Part shown: in pieces, positions 60,581 through 64,000 of the stretch | Position numbering within the stretch: the stretch's first letter is position 1 | Layout: every line of letters starts with the position of its first letter | From: an uncultured Alphaproteobacteria bacterium | GTDB lineage: Bacteria; Pseudomonadota; Alphaproteobacteria; Rhodobacterales; Rhodobacteraceae | Assembly (NCBI GenBank): GCA_902531755.1 | Contig: CACAFI010000001.1 | Location: forward strand, 62,001 to 126,000 | Direction: 5' to 3' | Length of the DNA: 64,000 bases | The notes under the pieces: generated by a model | The model's input: the letters and a program-made list of their open reading frames with translations, nothing else | Database searches by the model: none | Told to the model about the DNA's origin: nothing | Program-made: the position numbers and the translations under genes

Positions 60581-61471
60581 ATGGAAAAAACAGAAATAGT
60601 TTGGAAGCATCCTAAAGGAATAATATCATGTGATTGGCTAAAAAGAAATTTGGGCAATAACAACGTTCGTATTTATGACTGTACAACCTTTTTGCACTAT
60701 ACGGATGATAATCCTTCAAAGCCATACGACGTTGAGAGTGGCCAACAAGATTATTTAAAAGAACACATCCCTGGTGCATCATTTATTGATCTTCAAAACC
60801 AGATTTCCGACACTAGTAGTCAATATAAATTTACCTCGCCTAAGGTTGAGTTGTTGAGGAATAAGTTTGGTGAACTAGGAATTGGTGACCCCTACCATAT
60901 TGTTTTGTATTCAACAAATGGTCTTCAATGGGCTACTAGGGTTTGGTGGATGATTTATATGCTAGGGCATCCAAATGTTAGTGTTTTAAACGGTGGCTTG
61001 AGAGGGTGGAAACGAAACAATTATGATCTTGAGTCTGGGAAAAATGTCTATTCCAAAACTGCATTCACGAATTTTAAAAATCAAAGCTTTTTTGTAGGCA
61101 AAGAACAAACATTAGACGCTATGAATGATAACAAATGTTTTTTAATTAACGCGCTAACAAGTGACATTCACAATGGAGAAAGTACGCGTTATGGAAGACC
61201 AGGCAGAATCCCCGGTAGTATAAATATCCCATTTAGTGATCTCATGGATATAGATACGCATATGCTAAAATCACCTCAAGAAGCTTTGGCAGCTTTCGAA
61301 AAACATAACATCACAAAAGATAGTGAGATACTCAACTACTGCGGTGGGGGTATTGCCGCGACATTGAATGCTTTTGTTTTGTACCAGCTCGGTTTTGCGA
61401 AAATAAAAGTTTACGACAATTCGCTTAGTGAATGGGCTATGGATGAAAGTCTTCCCATGGAAGTGGATTAG
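60581..61471 (+). CDS. Thiosulfate / 3-mercaptopyruvate sulfurtransferase
   Basis: This 296-residue protein has two rhodanese domains. The N-terminal domain (about 1-140) has HIPGASFIDLQNQISD near residue 63 and lacks the catalytic Cys (IVLYSTNGLQWATR). The C-terminal domain carries the active loop NYCGGGIAAT near residue 264, preceded by GRIPGSINIPFSDL. The loop CGGGIAA resembles thiosulfate sulfurtransferases, whereas 3-mercaptopyruvate enzymes usually have CGSGVTA, so thiosulfate is slightly favoured. It transfers sulfur to cyanide or thiols. Confidence 0.88.
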   Translation: MEKTEIVWKHPKGIISCDWLKRNLGNNNVRIYDCTTFLHYTDDNPSKPYDVESGQQDYLKEHIPGASFIDLQNQISDTSSQYKFTSPKVELLRNKFGELGIGDPYHIVLYSTNGLQWATRVWWMIYMLGHPNVSVLNGGLRGWKRNNYDLESGKNVYSKTAFTNFKNQSFFVGKEQTLDAMNDNKCFLINALTSDIHNGESTRYGRPGRIPGSINIPFSDLMDIDTHMLKSPQEALAAFEKHNITKDSEILNYCGGGIAATLNAFVLYQLGFAKIKVYDNSLSEWAMDESLPMEVD

Positions 61472-61509
61472 GCAATGATTACTTTAATTAAAAATTAAAG
61501 AGGTTTTTT

Positions 61510-62142
61510 TTGGGTAAAGAAGTCCCGATACTATATAGTTTTCGCAGATGTCCATATGCCATAAGAGCTAGATGGGCCCTTCTTTCATCAAATGTAGACG
61601 TAGAATTAAGAGAGGTTGTGTTAAAAGATAAGCCGAATGAATTTTTGAGTGTTTCACACTCCGGTACTGTTCCATGCCTGCAATTAACGGATAAAATAAT
61701 TGATGAAAGTATTGATATTATGATTTGGGCTTTAAGAAAAAATGATCCTGATAGCTGGTTAGATATGCCCACTGAAGGGTATCGTTTAATTGATGAGGTG
61801 GAGAAAAAATTTAAACCTAACTTAGACAAAACAAAATACGCTACTCGTTATCCCCAAAATGATAGTAAAGTGAGTAGAAGTTCAGCTATTGAATATTTGA
61901 TTGATCTAGACAAAAAAATAAAGGGTGAATTCCTTTTTGGAGAGAAACCAAAGTTAGTTGATGTAGCTATATTCCCATTCGTTCGGCAATTTGCAAACAC
62001 CGACATAAATTGGTTTAATCAATTTGGATGGAAAAAACTTAAAGCTTGGCTAGAAGCTTTTGTTGAATCCAATATGTTTGATAAATCTCAAAAAAAATTT
62101 GTTCAATGGAGGCCGGATGCTGACCCGGTATTTTTTCCATGA
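61510..62142 (+). CDS. Glutathione S-transferase-like protein with CPYA motif
   Basis: This 210-residue protein begins at TTG 61510 (weak AGAGG 7 nt before). Its thioredoxin-like domain carries SFRRCPYAIRARWAL near residues 11-25, with a catalytic-type Cys in CPYA as in glutaredoxin and omega-class GSTs. HSGTVPCLQLTDKIIDESIDI near 50 binds glutathione, and an all-helical C-terminal half follows. It probably acts as a thiol transferase or dehydroascorbate-like reductase. Its stop overlaps the hydratase start by ATGA, so the two are co-translated. Confidence 0.85.
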   Translation: MGKEVPILYSFRRCPYAIRARWALLSSNVDVELREVVLKDKPNEFLSVSHSGTVPCLQLTDKIIDESIDIMIWALRKNDPDSWLDMPTEGYRLIDEVEKKFKPNLDKTKYATRYPQNDSKVSRSSAIEYLIDLDKKIKGEFLFGEKPKLVDVAIFPFVRQFANTDINWFNQFGWKKLKAWLEAFVESNMFDKSQKKFVQWRPDADPVFFP

Positions 62143-62942
62143 GCGCCAGAAAAAATCTGTCAAATTATTTAATTAACTGCTTAGAAAATAAGTACCAAGC
62201 TCAATTACCAAGTAATACTATTCCTAACTTCTCATTGTCAGATGCCTATAAAACCGCTTTTGAGATTAAACAAATTCGTGGAAACAAAAAGGAAAAAGCG
62301 TCCGGAATAAAAGTAGGTTTCACTAACAAAACAATTTGGGACAAATATTCTGTAAACGCGCCAATGTTTGGATTTATGTACTCTTCCACGGTTTTGAGCA
62401 GCGAACAATCATTTTCACCAGAAAAATTCCTTGAACCAAAGTTTGAACCTGAGATCTTCTTTAAGTTGAGCAAAAAACCACATAGTGAAATGAGTGATAT
62501 CGACTTAATCTCTTGTTGTGAGAGCTTTGGAATTGGCGTCGAGCTAGTGCAGAGTATCTATAAAGGATGGACCTTTAAGTTACCTGATACAGTTGCTGGA
62601 TTTGGTTTGCATGGCCAATATAAAATTTTAGAAGAAATAGAAATCCCATCCGATGAAAACAATAGAGTCGCACTAATCGATAATTTAAAAAACTTTAATC
62701 TTACTTTGAGAAAAAACAATAATATTCTAGAGCAGGGAAAGTCCAAGAATATATTAGAAGAAAGTCCATTAACTGCCTTAAGATCTTACATAGAATTTTG
62801 TGAAAAAAACTTAGATTGGTTAGTCCTCAATGGACCAATAACAACTGGTACTATCACAGACGCATACGATATTAATAAGGCTGATGTTTTTTCCTGTGAA
62901 CTTGATCACTTATTTGAAAAGAAGTTTGTTGTTAAATTTTAA
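62139..62942 (+). CDS. MhpD-like hydratase / decarboxylase (second copy)
   Basis: This 267-residue protein belongs to the same hydratase/decarboxylase fold as the gene at 38.2 kb. Features are LSDAYKTAFEIKQIRGNKKEKASGIKVGF near residues 32-60, KFEPEIFFKLSKKP near 100 with the metal-binding acidic residues, and GVELVQSIYKGWTF near 130. The two copies are only distantly alike. The typical substrate is a 2-oxo-4-pentenoate from ring cleavage; no dioxygenase is nearby. It is coupled to a GST and ends 2 bp before the convergent PLP-enzyme gene. Confidence 0.8.
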   Translation: MSARKNLSNYLINCLENKYQAQLPSNTIPNFSLSDAYKTAFEIKQIRGNKKEKASGIKVGFTNKTIWDKYSVNAPMFGFMYSSTVLSSEQSFSPEKFLEPKFEPEIFFKLSKKPHSEMSDIDLISCCESFGIGVELVQSIYKGWTFKLPDTVAGFGLHGQYKILEEIEIPSDENNRVALIDNLKNFNLTLRKNNNILEQGKSKNILEESPLTALRSYIEFCEKNLDWLVLNGPITTGTITDAYDINKADVFSCELDHLFEKKFVVKF

Positions 62943-62944
62943 AG

Positions 62945-64000
62945 TCACCAGACTTTACCTCTTCCAATAACGCTAACTTTTTTTAATTTTTTCTCTTCAG
63001 TGATAAGATTTACTTCATCTAGCATGTTAGTTACTACGCACGCATGATTAGGGATTATTTGGATCTTTTGTCCAATTTCTAAGTTTGTGTTTTGGTCGCT
63101 TACAATCGTGCCATGCTCTTCTGTTAATTGTGTAATTCTGAGTTCAGGGAAGTTTACTATATAACCATGATCATTCATTCCAAAAAGGTCAGAAGTTAAT
63201 ACTTTTGACCCAGCATCGATTATGGCTCTGTTTTTTGTTGGAGTTGACACCACAGTTGCTAAAACAGTTAAAGCGACCTTGTCGTCTGAACAAATTTCTT
63301 TTTTGACGAGAGATCTATCATTAAATATGTAAGTTCCAATTCTATACTCTGTCGCAACGGGAATATCTTGGACTTTCCACATGTCAGGCGAGCCACCGAT
63401 AGAAACTGTATTTACGGCAATATTTTTTGCTTCAATTAGTTTTTTTGCGTCAGTTAAAAAGCGGTTAATTTTTTGAGCTTGGGAAGCAGGAGGGTAGGTC
63501 ATTAATCCATCGAAAATTAGGCCAGGGCTTCTATTTATCAATTCAGCCAAGTCACATGCTTCCTGAGGACTTGTAACCCCACAACGGTTGGCTCCGGTAT
63601 CACACTCAACTAATACAGGTAGAGTTTCCTTAGCTCCTTCAAATGTCTTAGACAAGCCATTTATGCAAAAAGAGCTGTCAGCCACGACAGAAGTCTTCAC
63701 TTTCCTAGCTAAATTTCGAAGGGCCTTTAATTTTTGTTCTCCTATTATATTGTAGGTTATGAGGACATCATTAATTCCACCCTCTGAAATTATAGCCTCG
63801 GCTTCACTTATTTTTTGAGCCGTAATTCCAACCGCTCCAGCTCTAATTTGTAATTTAGCTAAGGTTGGAATTTTATGCGTCTTTATATGAGGTCGTAATT
63901 TAATACCAATATCGTTACAATATTTTTGATATGTGTTTATGTTTTCTTTAACAATATTTAAATCCACAATAATTGCTGGAGTATCAATATCTTCGATCAA
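62945..64000 (-). CDS. D-threonine aldolase / D-serine dehydratase-like PLP enzyme, start at window edge
   Basis: This protein of at least 351 residues is an alanine-racemase-fold PLP enzyme of the D-threonine aldolase/DSD1 family. It starts DIDTPAIIVDLNIVKENI, the PLP lysine lies in RPHIKTHKIP near residue 39, and DTGANRCGV is near 133. The C-terminal metal site includes IIPNHACVVTNMLDE near 315, with the His and Cys expected for D-serine dehydratase or D-threonine aldolase. The reading frame reaches the last three bases (TTG), so the true start may lie outside the window. Confidence 0.87.
   Translation of the reverse strand: MIEDIDTPAIIVDLNIVKENINTYQKYCNDIGIKLRPHIKTHKIPTLAKLQIRAGAVGITAQKISEAEAIISEGGINDVLITYNIIGEQKLKALRNLARKVKTSVVADSSFCINGLSKTFEGAKETLPVLVECDTGANRCGVTSPQEACDLAELINRSPGLIFDGLMTYPPASQAQKINRFLTDAKKLIEAKNIAVNTVSIGGSPDMWKVQDIPVATEYRIGTYIFNDRSLVKKEICSDDKVALTVLATVVSTPTKNRAIIDAGSKVLTSDLFGMNDHGYIVNFPELRITQLTEEHGTIVSDQNTNLEIGQKIQIIPNHACVVTNMLDEVNLITEEKKLKKVSVIGRGKVW

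Overview
The window is about 64 kb of AT-rich, gene-dense DNA that most resembles a free-living, probably marine, alphaproteobacterium with a streamlined genome. The evidence is the block dac-tmk-holB-tatD-metallo-hydrolase, a phosphatidylcholine synthase of the Sinorhizobium type, very short spacers, frequent ATGA start/stop overlaps, and a gene content dominated by uptake and breakdown of small organic nitrogen compounds. The lineage is an inference. No rRNA, tRNA, insertion sequence, phage gene or CRISPR array was seen.

1-11 kb (minus strand): eleven consecutive genes read leftward from cofD. They encode coenzyme F420 steps (cofD, cofE), an NADP:F420 oxidoreductase, a luciferase-like F420-dependent oxidoreductase, an EamA transporter, a Zn hydantoinase/carbamoylase, a dihydropyrimidinase and an NMT1/THI5-type ABC importer. 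They look like one pathway: import a cyclic amide or pyrimidine, act on it with an F420 enzyme, then open the ring and remove the carbamoyl group.

11-28 kb: mixed housekeeping and accessory genes. They include an SMR efflux pump, a PaaI-like thioesterase, a 28-codon micro-ORF with an exceptionally long Shine-Dalgarno and its own terminator directly before pobA, a deaminase-fold protein coupled to pobA, a DUF2237 protein, pseudoazurin, phosphatidylcholine synthase, threonine dehydratase, long-form HPF, Sel1-repeat proteins, an aminotransferase, an SDR and the dac-tmk-holB-tatD block.

28-41.7 kb: a catabolic cluster in opposed operons. It holds an acyl-CoA synthetase, SCP-x-like thiolase, P450, Old Yellow Enzyme, FAD monooxygenase, a hydrolase fused to a membrane domain, an ATC-hydrolase-like protein, a hydratase, a GST and an SDR that lacks the usual catalytic Tyr. 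A YceI protein and a RecB-like nuclease sit inside it. At its end is an acyl-CoA-dehydrogenase-like frame of 283 codons with no normal start codon.

41.7-64 kb: a SulP transporter and an M20 amidohydrolase, then a nitrogen-scavenging run on the plus strand. This comprises a five-part Liv/Urt-type ABC importer, two tandem amidases, and a complete but divergent urease operon ordered ureE-F-(AB fused)-C-G-D. A copper amine oxidase converges on it. The window closes with a quinone-oxidoreductase-like enzyme, a sulfurtransferase, a GST coupled to a second MhpD-like hydratase, and a D-threonine-aldolase-type PLP enzyme that runs off the end.
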